In this document: positions 53,989-62,471 of the stretch, piece after piece
Numbering within the stretch: position 1 is the stretch's first letter
Layout of the letters: each line of letters opens with the position of its first letter
Origin: WJMT01 sp964599635
Lineage (GTDB): Bacteria; Acidobacteriota; Aminicenantia; Aminicenantales; Aminicenantaceae
Assembly (NCBI GenBank): GCA_964599635.1
Contig: CAZRGM010000028.1
Coordinates: 23,271 to 87,270, forward strand
Reading direction: 5' to 3'
DNA length: 64,000 nucleotides
Translations under genes and position numbers: made by a program
Notes under the pieces: generated by a model
The model's database searches: none
What the model saw: only the letters and a program-made list of their open reading frames with translations
What the model was told of the DNA's origin: nothing

Positions 53989-55454
53989 GGTTTCCGTCCT
54001 TGAATAACCACATAATCCCCCTTTTTGTATCCTTCCACTGATTTTTCTATTTCCTCATTGCTGTATTTGGGATGGACGGTGAGGGTTTGCCTGTATTTGA
54101 GATTTACAAAACCTGCCTTTTGTAATAAATCCGTAATCTCCCTGGTAGAATTCCAGTGAGTCCCTTTGATAAATTTGACAGGGTAAGGATGTTCAGGTGA
54201 AATGGAATAGTCATGCTGCCCCCGCAGATAGGCCAAATCGTACATCATAGCATAGGAACCCTCCCTGGCTAAAAAGGAAACCACAACCTGTCCTCCTGGT
54301 TTAAGGATTCGGTAGGCCTCATCCACTGCTTTTTGAGCATCCTTTACATAGCTTAAAACAGTGCTGAGAAGGACCGTGTCAAACCGTTCGTTAGGAAAAG
54401 GAATATTTTCAGCGGTACCGATTTTGACTTTAATTCCTCTTTTTCTCGCCAGTTTAGCCATTTCTTCGGCGGGCTCAACCCCGTATTGTATTCCCAGTTT
54501 GGAAGCAAAAAGCCCACTTCCCACTCCGATGCTCACGGCATCTCCTGAATTTGTCAGAAAGTATTTTTCGGCAAGCAGTTCTGTTTCAAATATGATTCTA
54601 TTTTTGTCAAACCATGCGTCAAAATCTTCGGCTGCTTCTTCAAAAGCAGAGGGCATAAGGGGATCGATTTTGTGATAGAGAGGGCCGCTCCCCTTTCCAA
54701 TATCACCGGGAGCCTGCTGGATGGCTCTTGTAATATAATCTTTAGCCGCTTCAATGGCGTTGCACACGTTCATGCCTTTGGATAGACAAGCCGTGATAGC
54801 TGCAGAGAATGTGCAGCCGGTTCCATGTGTGTTTTTGGTGTCAATTTTTTCTGCTTTGAAATCATGAAATGTTTTCCCATCAAATAAAATATCGATGGCT
54901 TCATGGCCGCTTTGGATATGTCCCCCTTTAAGAAGTACAAATTTCGGTCCTTTGGTTTTAATGATTTCAGCAGCTTTTCTGGCATCCTCACTATTTTCTA
55001 TATGGATACCGCTGATTATTTCCGCCTCAAACACATTGGGAGTGAGAATAAAAGTCAGGGGCAGAAGGTTTTTGACCAGTGAATTTTCTGCGTCTTTCTG
55101 GAGAAGACGATCACCGCTTTTGGCGACCATAACAGGGTCTACCACTAACTGTTTGATCCCGTGTTTTTTAATCCGTTCCGCTATGGTCTCTATTATTTTT
55201 TTATTGGAGACCATTCCTGTCTTGACACTGTTAACTCCCATATCTTCCATAATCGCATCGATCTGTTTACCGACGATTTCAGGCGGCAGATCATGAACAG
55301 CGCGTACTCCCAGGGTGTTTTGGGCTGTGATGGAGGTTAAAACCGACATGCCAAAAACATTAAAAGAGTGAAATGTTTTTAAATCAGCCTGGATCCCGGC
55401 TCCTCCTCCTGAATCAGATCCTGCAATGGTGAGAGCTTTTCCTTCATAATTCAT
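53985..55454 (-). CDS. thiD: ThiD-methyltransferase fusion: HMP/HMP-P kinase plus SAM-dependent methyltransferase domain
   Basis: 489 residues. Residues 1-265 are a full ThiD: GSDSGGGAGIQADLKTF (12-28), VDPVMVAKSGD (105-115) and the anion loop GTGC (211-214). From about 275 the sequence is a class I methyltransferase with motif I IGVGSG (309-314), acidic YGVEPAEEM and later LKPGGQVVVSFL. ThiD phosphorylates hydroxymethylpyrimidine for thiamine. AAGGAT precedes the ATG. It forms a pair with tenA. No frameshift is needed, so this is a real gene fusion and not an assembly artefact unless sequence errors removed a stop. Confidence 0.9.
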   Translation of the reverse strand: MNYEGKALTIAGSDSGGGAGIQADLKTFHSFNVFGMSVLTSITAQNTLGVRAVHDLPPEIVGKQIDAIMEDMGVNSVKTGMVSNKKIIETIAERIKKHGIKQLVVDPVMVAKSGDRLLQKDAENSLVKNLLPLTFILTPNVFEAEIISGIHIENSEDARKAAEIIKTKGPKFVLLKGGHIQSGHEAIDILFDGKTFHDFKAEKIDTKNTHGTGCTFSAAITACLSKGMNVCNAIEAAKDYITRAIQQAPGDIGKGSGPLYHKIDPLMPSAFEEAAEDFDAWFDKNRIIFETELLAEKYFLTNSGDAVSIGVGSGLFASKLGIQYGVEPAEEMAKLARKRGIKVKIGTAENIPFPNERFDTVLLSTVLSYVKDAQKAVDEAYRILKPGGQVVVSFLAREGSYAMMYDLAYLRGQHDYSISPEHPYPVKFIKGTHWNSTREITDLLQKAGFVNLKYRQTLTVHPKYSNEEIEKSVEGYKKGDYVVIQGRKP

Positions 55455-55708
55455 TTGGGGATCCTTTTGTTTTCATCCATTTTATTTTCAACTGCTCCGT
55501 GAGTTAAATATAAATATTATAGTTAAATTCTGATGGGTTTTAAAGGTAAATTATGGGAAAAAGATAGAGAGGGAAAGAGAGGCGCCTTTTTTTTTCACTA
55601 TTGATTGTCACGACTCATTTCAATATAATTCTTCTCTTAACTTCGAGGTTTGAATTTTAAACTAACGGATTAATAGGATTATCGTGTTGCTTTCATTGAG
55701 GAGGAAAA

Positions 55709-56017
55709 ATGGCAAAAATATATTTGGATGAATATGTTCCTCGGGTTTGGAAGTTATATCTTGACCAAGCTGAAGAAGCTGTGAAGGGTGGTGCTCTGTC
55801 CAATAAAATAAAAGAGCTCATGGCGGCAGCGGTGGCCATTGCTTCACACTGTGAGCCCTGTGTTAAACTGCATATCCGAAGAGCGGTCAAAGCAGGGGCT
55901 AATGCAAGGGAAATCTCTGAGATGGCAGGAGTTGTGGTGATGTTGGGCGGAGGTGTTGCGGAAATCTGGGCGAGAAAAATTATTGAAGGTGAGCTAAGAT
56001 CTTTGAGAGAAAACTAG
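55709..56017 (+). CDS. AhpD/carboxymuconolactone decarboxylase-like protein
   Basis: 102 residues, helical, with the redox/proton-relay motif C48-E-P-C51-x3-H55 inside SHCEPCVKLHIRRAVKAGA, the AhpD core. Family members act as thiol peroxidase partners or small decarboxylases; the CxxC-His pattern favours the redox type. GAGGAGG precedes the ATG. Rightward, converging with groES. Confidence 0.85.
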   Translation: MAKIYLDEYVPRVWKLYLDQAEEAVKGGALSNKIKELMAAAVAIASHCEPCVKLHIRRAVKAGANAREISEMAGVVVMLGGGVAEIWARKIIEGELRSLREN

Positions 56018-56222
56018 TCTGAGTAATTCATAAAAAAATGGCGATGCAGAAGGAAAGGGCAAGGGGTTTGTCACCCGTTCGATTCCCCAGCGAGGAATCT
56101 CTCTCCCGCTCGGGCTTCGCTCTCCTCTAAAGAGGAACCTTGCCCGCTCAACCCTCACAGGGGATTCCTCACCCCTTGCCCTTTCCTTCTGCAGGAACCT
56201 CTGTTCGTGAATAATTCAGGTA
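56018..56222. repeat. Modular intergenic repeat, copy E, with large hairpin
   Basis: Ends CTGAGTAATTCAT and GTGAATAATTCAGG bound 205 bases between converging genes. Arms at 56046-56067 and 56171-56192 are perfectly complementary over 22 bases (first arm begins GCAGAAGGAAAGGG). Next to them GAGGAATC (56092) pairs with GATTCCTC (56163). The ATGGCGATG start is shared with copies A and B, but the hairpin cargo differs. Could act as a bidirectional terminator. Confidence 0.8.
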
Positions 56223-56234
56223 ACTTTTTCATCC

Positions 56235-56522
56235 TTATTTTTCTGGAATTTTATCCAGTTCTATGTATTTTACCAGAAGATCTTCCTGGTCTAGCAGAAT
56301 GTATTTTTCACCTTCAAACTTTAGCTCAGTACCGCTGAATTCATTGAAGATGACATGATCACCCACAGCGATTTCTTCAGTCGCATCCTCAGCAATGGCG
56401 ATGACTTCTCCTTCATTAAGCTTTTTTTGAGATGTGTCCGGAAGATAAATACCCTGGGGTGACTTTTCTCTCGCTTTAATAGGTTTTACTAAAATCCGTC
56501 CTTTGATGGGTTCTATTTTCAT
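56235..56522 (-). CDS. groES: Co-chaperonin GroES
   Basis: 95-residue GroES fold: IKGRILVKPI at the N-terminus, the mobile loop around SPQGIYLPDTSQKK, EGEVIAIAEDA and a C-terminal VKYIELDK. AGGAGG precedes the ATG. No groEL follows or precedes it, which is unusual because the two genes are normally adjacent. Its neighbours are a redox cluster. Confidence 0.92.
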   Translation of the reverse strand: MKIEPIKGRILVKPIKAREKSPQGIYLPDTSQKKLNEGEVIAIAEDATEEIAVGDHVIFNEFSGTELKFEGEKYILLDQEDLLVKYIELDKIPEK

Positions 56523-56536
56523 TTATTTACCTCCTT

Positions 56537-57118
56537 TTAAGATGAAAGAAGTCTGTCAATCTTTGCTTTATCAAAGCCTATCACTAACTGCCCATTGATA
56601 TCAATTTGAGGAACGGCCATTTGACCGGAGCGTTGAGCTAATCTTTCCGCTGCATATCGATCTCGAGAGATATCTATAACCCTTATTTGAAGACCCTGAC
56701 GCTGTAAGTAAGCTTTTGCAGAGCCACAGTGGGGACAGCCGGGTGATACATAAACTGTCACCTGGGGAGCTGTTTTTTTGTGACCTGTTCTAAAGTGCGT
56801 GGAATGTATTCCCGAAAGAATATAAGAATAGTATTTAGAACTCTCCACTCCTTCTACTTTTTTCGTCACTTTTCCTTTCTGGAGTATGAGAACGGTAGGA
56901 ATACTTTCGACTCCAAATCGTTTATGGATCCCTGATACTTTTTGTACATCAACAATATAAATGGGCACCTGCTTATTTTCTTCGCTGAATAGCTTGATTT
57001 CAGATAAGGAACGTTTTGCCGCAGAGGAGAAGTCTGCGTAAAAGAGCAGCATGAACAATTCATGATTTTTTTCTTCAGCATGAATGAAATCTTTATCATC
57101 TTTGATCCATTCAATCAT
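56537..57118 (-). CDS. Two-domain thioredoxin-fold protein: inactive Trx plus glutaredoxin-like domain
   Basis: 193 residues. Domain 1 (about 1-110) has a thioredoxin fold, but the CxxC position reads SSAA (31-34), so it lacks redox cysteines; the cis-Pro loop IPTVLIL remains. Domain 2 (about 118-193) is glutaredoxin-like with active CPHC (C128, C131) and AVPQIDINGQLVIG. Placed after the PDO and trxB genes, 14 bases before groES. Confidence 0.85.
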   Translation of the reverse strand: MIEWIKDDKDFIHAEEKNHELFMLLFYADFSSAAKRSLSEIKLFSEENKQVPIYIVDVQKVSGIHKRFGVESIPTVLILQKGKVTKKVEGVESSKYYSYILSGIHSTHFRTGHKKTAPQVTVYVSPGCPHCGSAKAYLQRQGLQIRVIDISRDRYAAERLAQRSGQMAVPQIDINGQLVIGFDKAKIDRLLSS

Positions 57119-57130
57119 TTGAGTCTTCTC

Positions 57131-57775
57131 TTATTTTTCCAAGGCTTCCAAAACCTTTTTGAGATAGTCTCTTTCTGGAAGCGAACCCTCAAAATGAACA
57201 ACATCATTGATGATAATTTTGGGCACGGCGCTTACCTCATAGTGATTGGACAATTGAGGAAATTCAGTCGCCTCAACCATATCACTTCGCACTTGATCAC
57301 TCTCTATCGCCATTTGATGGGCCAGACGCACCGCTCTCGGGCAGTAAGGACAGGCTGGAGTCACAAAAACCTGAATGTGCAGAGGTTTTCCCAATTTTTT
57401 GAGGGCCTGTTTTGTCTCTTCGTTTAGCGATGTCTTTTTATGGGAGAGGTCCATGATGTTTTCGATCACAGAGCCAAACTCATGGCCGGCAGGAATCCCA
57501 AAGTATCGGATTCCATAATCCTTATCTCCTTCAATGACAACAGCAGGAACCTTATCGATCTTGTAGGATTCTACCCTCGCTTTATCTTGATCAAAATCAT
57601 AAATTTCCAATGAAATTTTTTCTGATAATTCTTGTAATTCTTGAAGTATTTCGCATGTCATCTTGCAGTACTGGCATGAATCTTTTCGTGTAAAACAAAC
57701 CAGTTTGACATTTTGTTTCATCCTGCTGAATTCTTCGCGAAGATATTCTTTATCTTTTTCTTGGATATGCGTCAT
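57131..57775 (-). CDS. Protein disulfide oxidoreductase (PDO), double thioredoxin fold
   Basis: From ATG 57775 (AGAGGA upstream) 214 residues with two thioredoxin-like units, each with a CxxC: CQYC (C34/C37) and CPYC (C142/C145). This is the PDO/glutaredoxin-like family seen mostly in thermophiles and some anaerobes, which makes or shuffles disulfides. A longer open frame extends upstream but overlaps trxB. Sixteen bases follow the trxB stop, so the pair is likely reduced by TrxB. Confidence 0.88.
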   Translation of the reverse strand: MTHIQEKDKEYLREEFSRMKQNVKLVCFTRKDSCQYCKMTCEILQELQELSEKISLEIYDFDQDKARVESYKIDKVPAVVIEGDKDYGIRYFGIPAGHEFGSVIENIMDLSHKKTSLNEETKQALKKLGKPLHIQVFVTPACPYCPRAVRLAHQMAIESDQVRSDMVEATEFPQLSNHYEVSAVPKIIINDVVHFEGSLPERDYLKKVLEALEK

Positions 57776-57791
57776 TTTAAATTTTTTCCTC

Positions 57792-58760
57792 TCATGAATT
57801 TTCAATAAAATGTTGTGCCGAAGAAGCGGCGACAGCGCCGTCGCCAACAGCGGTGGCCACCTGTCGTATATCTTTATCCCGAATATCCCCGGCAGCAAAA
57901 ACCCCTGGAATCGATGTCTTCATTCTCTCATCCGAAAGAATATATCCCCATTTGTTGAGCTTGATTTGATCGCCTAAATATTTTGTATTTGGAGTCAAAC
58001 CAACATAGACAAAGACACCCTGAACGGGAATTTCTTTTTCCTTTTGGGTTTCCCTATTTTTAATGGTTATGGACGAAACAAAGTCTTCGCCGTTTATGGA
58101 TGTGATTTGGTGATTAAGATACCATTCTATGTTTTTGTGTGTTTTCATCCTATCTTGCAGAATTTTTTCAGCCTGAATAGTGGGAAGGAATTCCACCATG
58201 GTCAGTGATTTTACGAATTTCAGCATAAAGAGTCCTTCTTGGAGACCCGAGTTCCCACACCCGATAATCGCTACATTTTTGCCGTTGAAAAAGGGTCCAT
58301 CACATGTCGCACAGTAGGAAACTCCTCTTCCCTTGAATTTTTTTTCTCCTGGAATATTCAAGTCTTTAGGGGAAGTTCCGGATGCAATGATAACGCTTTT
58401 GGCTTTAATGGTTTTGGAATCAAATTTGATGATTTTCTGCGGGCTTGTTAAATCTAACGATTCAATATCTTTATAAATAACCTGAGTTCCAAAACGTTCA
58501 GCCTGCTCCAGCATCCGGTCGGCTAGTTCACCCCCATTGATTCCTTCAGGAAATCCAGGGTAATTTTCAACGAAATCCGTGCTTGCGACTTCCCCCCCTA
58601 GAGCTTCTTTTTCAATCAAAAGAGTTTTCAATTTTGCCCGGGAAGTGTAGATTGAGGCCGTAAGACCTGCGGGTCCGGCTCCTAATATGACTACATCATA
58701 TTCGTCTGTCAGATCATTGTTTGTGGATTCTCTTGAAATGCTAAAAGAAAAGTCGTCCAT
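57792..58760 (-). CDS. trxB: Thioredoxin reductase-like flavoprotein
   Basis: 322 residues with FAD-binding ILGAGPAGLTASIYTSRA (near 25-42), the redox CATC (C150-C153) in SYCATCDGPFF, the NAD(P)H region IGCGNSGLQE and the C-terminal FAAGDIRD. Together with PDO and the Trx-Grx protein it makes a reducing or disulfide-transfer chain. GAGGG precedes the ATG. Confidence 0.95.
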   Translation of the reverse strand: MDDFSFSISRESTNNDLTDEYDVVILGAGPAGLTASIYTSRAKLKTLLIEKEALGGEVASTDFVENYPGFPEGINGGELADRMLEQAERFGTQVIYKDIESLDLTSPQKIIKFDSKTIKAKSVIIASGTSPKDLNIPGEKKFKGRGVSYCATCDGPFFNGKNVAIIGCGNSGLQEGLFMLKFVKSLTMVEFLPTIQAEKILQDRMKTHKNIEWYLNHQITSINGEDFVSSITIKNRETQKEKEIPVQGVFVYVGLTPNTKYLGDQIKLNKWGYILSDERMKTSIPGVFAAGDIRDKDIRQVATAVGDGAVAASSAQHFIENS

Positions 58761-58999
58761 TTCATTCCCTCACGTCCATGATAAAGTTCTTTTAATTCAG
58801 TAAATTTGTTGTTGATGTATTTTTATCTGATGGATAAAAGTTTAAAATTTAGTCTTTCTTAAGATAACTTATATATTTTACACGATATGTACTTTTAGGT
58901 CAATAATACGAATCAAATCATCTAAAATCTAACTTTAGGGTATATGTCTTGTCATTTAAAAATCTAACCGTAGTAGACAGGAAAGTCAACAATGATTAT

Positions 59000-59030
59000 A
59001 ACCTAACCTTGAGAGAAAGGAGGTTAGGTT
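59000..59030 (+). promoter_or_regulatory. Hairpin masking the transposase ribosome-binding site
   Basis: AACCTAACCT (59000-59009) is the exact complement of AGGTTAGGTT (59021-59030), the latter ending right at the ATG and sharing the AAGGAGG site. Such 5' hairpins limit translation from read-through transcripts in other IS elements. Confidence 0.6.
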
Positions 59031-60329
59031 ATGAGATTGGAGCTTCGAATGAAATACTTAGAGAAAACTTACAAACGCTACAAGAACGCTTCTAAAGAAT
59101 CCAAAAGTAAGATTTTAGATGAGCTGTGCCAAATATGCGGGTATAACCGAAAATACGCGATATGGAAGCTGAACCAGATGCCTTTGAAAGAGGAGCCCAG
59201 GTTCCATAATAAGAGGAAGAGGAAATATGATTATGAAGTCCTAGAGATTGTAGAGAAGGTATGGAAGAAGGCGGGTTATCCCTGGTCGGTCAGGCTTAAA
59301 GAGATACTGAGGCTCTGGTTTCCCTGGATAAAGAAGCATTATCAAGTTACAGCTGAGGTAGAGGAGAAGCTGTTTGATATAAGTGCCAGCACCATAGATC
59401 GAGCACTTAAAAACAAGAAGAGAAGGCTGAAACGGCAAATTTACGGCCGGACCAAGCCTGGAACTTTGCTGCGGCATAAGATTCCTGTCAAGACCGATCA
59501 TTGGGATGTCAAGCAACCTGGTTATCTCGAAGCTGATCTTGTCTCTCACAGCGGAGAATCGGGTTACGGGGAGTTTATGCATTCGCTTAATCTTACCGAT
59601 ATCTTCTCCCAGTGGGTAGAAACCCAGGCCGTGATGGGGAAAGGACGAGAAGGCATCCTAAAAGCTTTCGACAAGATGTCCCAAAGGTTGCCATTTAAGA
59701 TTTTGGGCATTGATTCTGATAACGGTTCAGAATTTATCAATCACCATCTATGGAATTATTGCGAAGAGAGGCAAATACAATTTACCCGCTCTCGCCCCTA
59801 TAAAAAGGACGATAATGCTCATATCGAACAAAAAAACTGGAGCCATGTTCGGAAGCTCATGGGGTGGGACCGATATGATTCTCCTCAAGCTCTTGCAGCC
59901 ATGAATTCACTCTATGAGAATGAACTGCGGCTTTATATGAACCTGTTTCAGCCCTCAGTTAAGCTTCTCAAGACTGAGCGCAAGGGGTCAAGAAAAAATC
60001 GATCCTATAGCCAGCCTCTCACTCCTCTGGATCGACTCCTTTCAAGTGAGCACATCGATGGAAGTCAAAAAAAGGAACTCATATCCTTAAGGGAGAGACT
60101 CGACCCTTTTGAGCTTGCGGAGAGGGTGGATCGAAAACTGCAGCAGATCTGGAACAAAGCCCATTACCGGTATAAACCTCCCAAGACAAAAATAGAGGCT
60201 AGTAAGGAGCAGCAAGAACTCTCTCAAGAAGAAAAAGAAACCCTTGAGGACATTGCCAGTATATTTGGTGTCATAGTCTATGACAGAACTCATAAAAAGG
60301 GAAAGCTTGTGGCCATAAGCCATGGTTAG
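59031..60329 (+). CDS. IS transposase with DDE/integrase core
   Basis: 432 residues. The N-terminal part has an HTH-like basic segment (MKYLEKTYKRYKNASKESKSK). The integrase core carries D in YLEADLVSHSG, D in GIDSDNGSEFINHH and E in NAHIEQKNW, a DDE triad. The product ends SHG with its stop inside the inner terminal repeat. Resembles integrase-core transposases of unclassified (ISNCY-like) elements; the family was not fixed. Appears intact. Confidence 0.92.
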   Translation: MRLELRMKYLEKTYKRYKNASKESKSKILDELCQICGYNRKYAIWKLNQMPLKEEPRFHNKRKRKYDYEVLEIVEKVWKKAGYPWSVRLKEILRLWFPWIKKHYQVTAEVEEKLFDISASTIDRALKNKKRRLKRQIYGRTKPGTLLRHKIPVKTDHWDVKQPGYLEADLVSHSGESGYGEFMHSLNLTDIFSQWVETQAVMGKGREGILKAFDKMSQRLPFKILGIDSDNGSEFINHHLWNYCEERQIQFTRSRPYKKDDNAHIEQKNWSHVRKLMGWDRYDSPQALAAMNSLYENELRLYMNLFQPSVKLLKTERKGSRKNRSYSQPLTPLDRLLSSEHIDGSQKKELISLRERLDPFELAERVDRKLQQIWNKAHYRYKPPKTKIEASKEQQELSQEEKETLEDIASIFGVIVYDRTHKKGKLVAISHG

Positions 60330-60368
60330 ATCTTAAATGACAAGATGATAAAGACCATGGTTAGATTT

Positions 60369-60548
60369 TTAAATGACTTGACAGGTAATAAGCAGAAAAA
60401 AATAAGGAATAAATGATATTTTATTGGGTATATAAGTGGCAAAGGTATTATAAAAGGAAAAAGCCACCAAAACGTTTATCCCAAGTGCAAAAATTCCAGA
60501 AAAAATGAAAAGGATCAGAAACTTAGCAAGAAATAAGGTACGGACATT
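60369..60548 (-). pseudogene. Remnant of a membrane protein, possibly ABC-2 permease-like
   Basis: Minus-strand frame of 59 codons running from 60548 to a stop at 60369 that lies within the IS right end. It encodes hydrophobic residues (VRTLFLAKFLILFIFSGIFA), resembling an ABC-2-type permease stretch. No start codon or other half is found. Weak evidence, treated as debris. Confidence 0.35.
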
Positions 60549-60559
60549 GAGGGGGAGCG

Positions 60560-60710
60560 GCGCAATTTGACATATTTTATAACGTTCTCGATCTTGCCCT
60601 TTGTCTCAGGATCTGACTTCCGGCACACATACATATTCATCTCCTGTTCTTCAATAAAATAGTTAAAATCATCTATATAGATAATATCCCCGGCATTTTC
60701 GCTCCTGTAA
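60560..60710 (-). pseudogene. Transposase fragment (IS21-like DDE, last catalytic region)
   Basis: Minus-strand frame reads GDIIYIDDFNYFIEE followed by MYVCRKSDPETKGKIENVIK, the conserved Glu-containing end of an IstA-like core. No intact gene; start and end are lost. Adjacent fragments point to old transposon decay. Confidence 0.6.
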
Positions 60711-60724
60711 AGTTTTTTCTAAAC

Positions 60725-60988
60725 CTTACAGCAGCTTCACTGAAAAGGGAATTCTGTTTTCCTCCTCTATGGGATTGCCATTACACCCAAGACCAAAAGG
60801 ATTTTGCCATTGAAAAAGCAAAAACCATGGGAGTCAGGGCTACATCCCGGCTTCTTCATGTTCCGAGGAGGACAATTCAAAGATGGTTAAGAGCAGAGGG
60901 GATCACAGTCAAGAGATGCCCGGATTGGGTATATGGCTGGGCTTACTGGAGGAAAAAACGACAACAGAATAGGAAGAGAACTAAATAG
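60725..60988 (+). pseudogene. Helix-turn-helix fragment, probably from a transposase
   Basis: Plus-strand open frame ending at TAG 60986. It encodes AIEKAKTMGVRATSRLLHV and PRRTIQRWLRAEGITVKR, a helix-turn-helix of the transposase type, then a basic tail ending KRQQNRKRTK. No start codon with a ribosome site was found. Between it and 61057 nothing is seen. Confidence 0.5.
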
Positions 60989-61056
60989 ACCTTGTAGAAA
61001 AAAATTTCAAATAATTTTATTTAAATCGACTAAATAAATAAAGGTGGGCGTCTACA

Positions 61057-61800
61057 ATGATACATAAATGTGAAATTCTTCTAATCAGTAAAAACAAACA
61101 AATTAGAAATGATATTTCAAGCCGTTTTAATAAACTTTTTTCTGTAAAAAAAATTAATCATATAAATCCTGAGCAAATATTCTTTGTAGTGACAAAGCAA
61201 AATTCATGATTTTAGGATGTGATTATTCCTGTAAAATTCATAATTGTATTCAATATTTTATGTTTCTATCTCAAAATAAAAGGATTCCCTTTTTGATAAT
61301 GAGACCGTTTATTTTAAATGAACCCTATAATGTTAATAAATTATATTATTTATCCTTCTTTAGAGAAGATCACTTATCGGACTCACAGAAATATTGCCTT
61401 AATAAAATAAAAACATCAATTAGAAAAAACTTGTTTTCGGAAATTCCTTTTCATCCCAGTACAATAAATTCAAAAATTTATAATGGAAAATCCCAATCTT
61501 AATCATTCGCTCAATATATTATCTGAAAATACAGGTTATTCTCCAGCTTGGCTTTCACATAAATTCAGGAATATATCTGGGGTTTCTCTAAATGAATTTT
61601 CAACAAAAGTAAAACTATGCAATGCCTTATGGAATCTTATTTCAACTGATAACCCGATCAAATCCATTGCAATTGACTTGGGATATCAGCCATTATATTT
61701 TTCATATAAATTTCATAAATTATTCGAATTATCACCTTCTGATATAAGGAAAAAATATTTTGAATATCAATTAAAAAAATCGAATATTGGTAAAAATTAA
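61057..61800 (+). pseudogene. Frameshifted receiver-like/AraC-type response regulator
   Basis: Three overlapping frames read as one gene. Frame one (61057-61209) starts MIHKCEILLISKNKQIRND, like a receiver domain first strand. A stop and restart at ATG 61206 shift to frame two (61206-61502), with LGCDYS and KRIPFLIMRPF like later receiver strands. A second shift at 61483 leads to frame three, an AraC-type HTH: SLNILSENTGYSPAWLSHKF and IAIDLGYQPLYFSYKFHK. Homopolymer runs sit near both joints, so sequencing errors could mimic decay. AAGGTGG lies upstream. It heads the AT-rich cassette. Confidence 0.65.
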
Positions 61801-61925
61801 AATATCAGAACAAAAAATATTGATTATCATTTTATTTGACAGACTAAAATTTTATTAATATTTTAAATTTAAAGAATAAAAATGATGCGGAAGAAGTTAA
61901 TAATAAAAAATCTAAAGAGCAAGAT

Positions 61926-62471
61926 ATGTTTTTATTCTCAATTAACGTATTAAATAATATTTACCATGGAAGAAAGGTCAATCAAGATAATCAAATTGGT
62001 CAAAAAAAAATGCGTCTATTTTATGGAAAATTCTCAAAATTAGAAAGGGTTATTTTTTTGACAGGTTCCCTTTTTTTGGTGCTCTACATTGGCTCCTTAC
62101 TTCATAGCTCATTCTTAGATAATTGTGAAAATGAAATAAAAAGTACCATAAAAAAAGAAAAATCTAATTACTATAATTCGGTAATATATCTAATAAACTC
62201 AGTTAATACTTATTGCCGACCTTGTTGCGAGTTTGAAAGGCTTAAACAGAACGCTGATAATAGAATTATATTCTTAGTGGAACAAAGTTTTTCAAATGCA
62301 GACATAAAAAATTTCAGAAAATCTTTTAATATTGAAGAAAAGTATATAGTAAAACGAATGAATAAAGCATGGGCTAAAGTAAATTTAAGATGTAATAAAA
62401 GCAAATCTAATTATTCTAACTTTTTGATTTTAATTAATAATGGGAAAATAGCTGAAATAAGGAGATTTTAG
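61926..62471 (+). CDS. Membrane-anchored thioredoxin-like protein with CxxCC motif
   Basis: 181 residues with one membrane helix (about 41-60), then an extracytoplasmic domain. It looks like a short thioredoxin fold: strand SVIYLINSVNTY, active-site-like C97-R-P-C100-C101, then RIIFLVEQSF and a terminal NFLILINNGKIAEIRRF. The cis-Pro loop is not clear. It does not match a named family with certainty. Adjacent to the propeller gene with no gap: the stop TAG is followed at once by its TTG start. Confidence 0.6.
   Translation: MFLFSINVLNNIYHGRKVNQDNQIGQKKMRLFYGKFSKLERVIFLTGSLFLVLYIGSLLHSSFLDNCENEIKSTIKKEKSNYYNSVIYLINSVNTYCRPCCEFERLKQNADNRIIFLVEQSFSNADIKNFRKSFNIEEKYIVKRMNKAWAKVNLRCNKSKSNYSNFLILINNGKIAEIRRF

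Larger units (their letters stand above)
58945..60383 (+). mobile_element. Complete insertion sequence with DDE transposase
   Basis: Terminal inverted repeats: left TGTCTTGTCATTTAAAAAT (starting at 58945) continuing TCTAACC, right (60359-60383) the complement with ATTTTTAAATGAC and TTGACA. An extra inner copy of the right repeat lies at 60324-60345, overlapping the transposase stop. About 1.44 kb, one gene. No target-site duplication is obvious. Confidence 0.88.

Noticed and set aside
55455..55708. TPP riboswitch ahead of the thiD fusion.
   Set aside because: No CTGAGA or other conserved thi-box blocks are visible on the minus strand.
56070..56100. GTTCGATTCC in repeat copy E resembles a tRNA T-loop.
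   Set aside because: No acceptor, D or anticodon arms can be drawn; the sequence belongs to the repeat's hairpin region.
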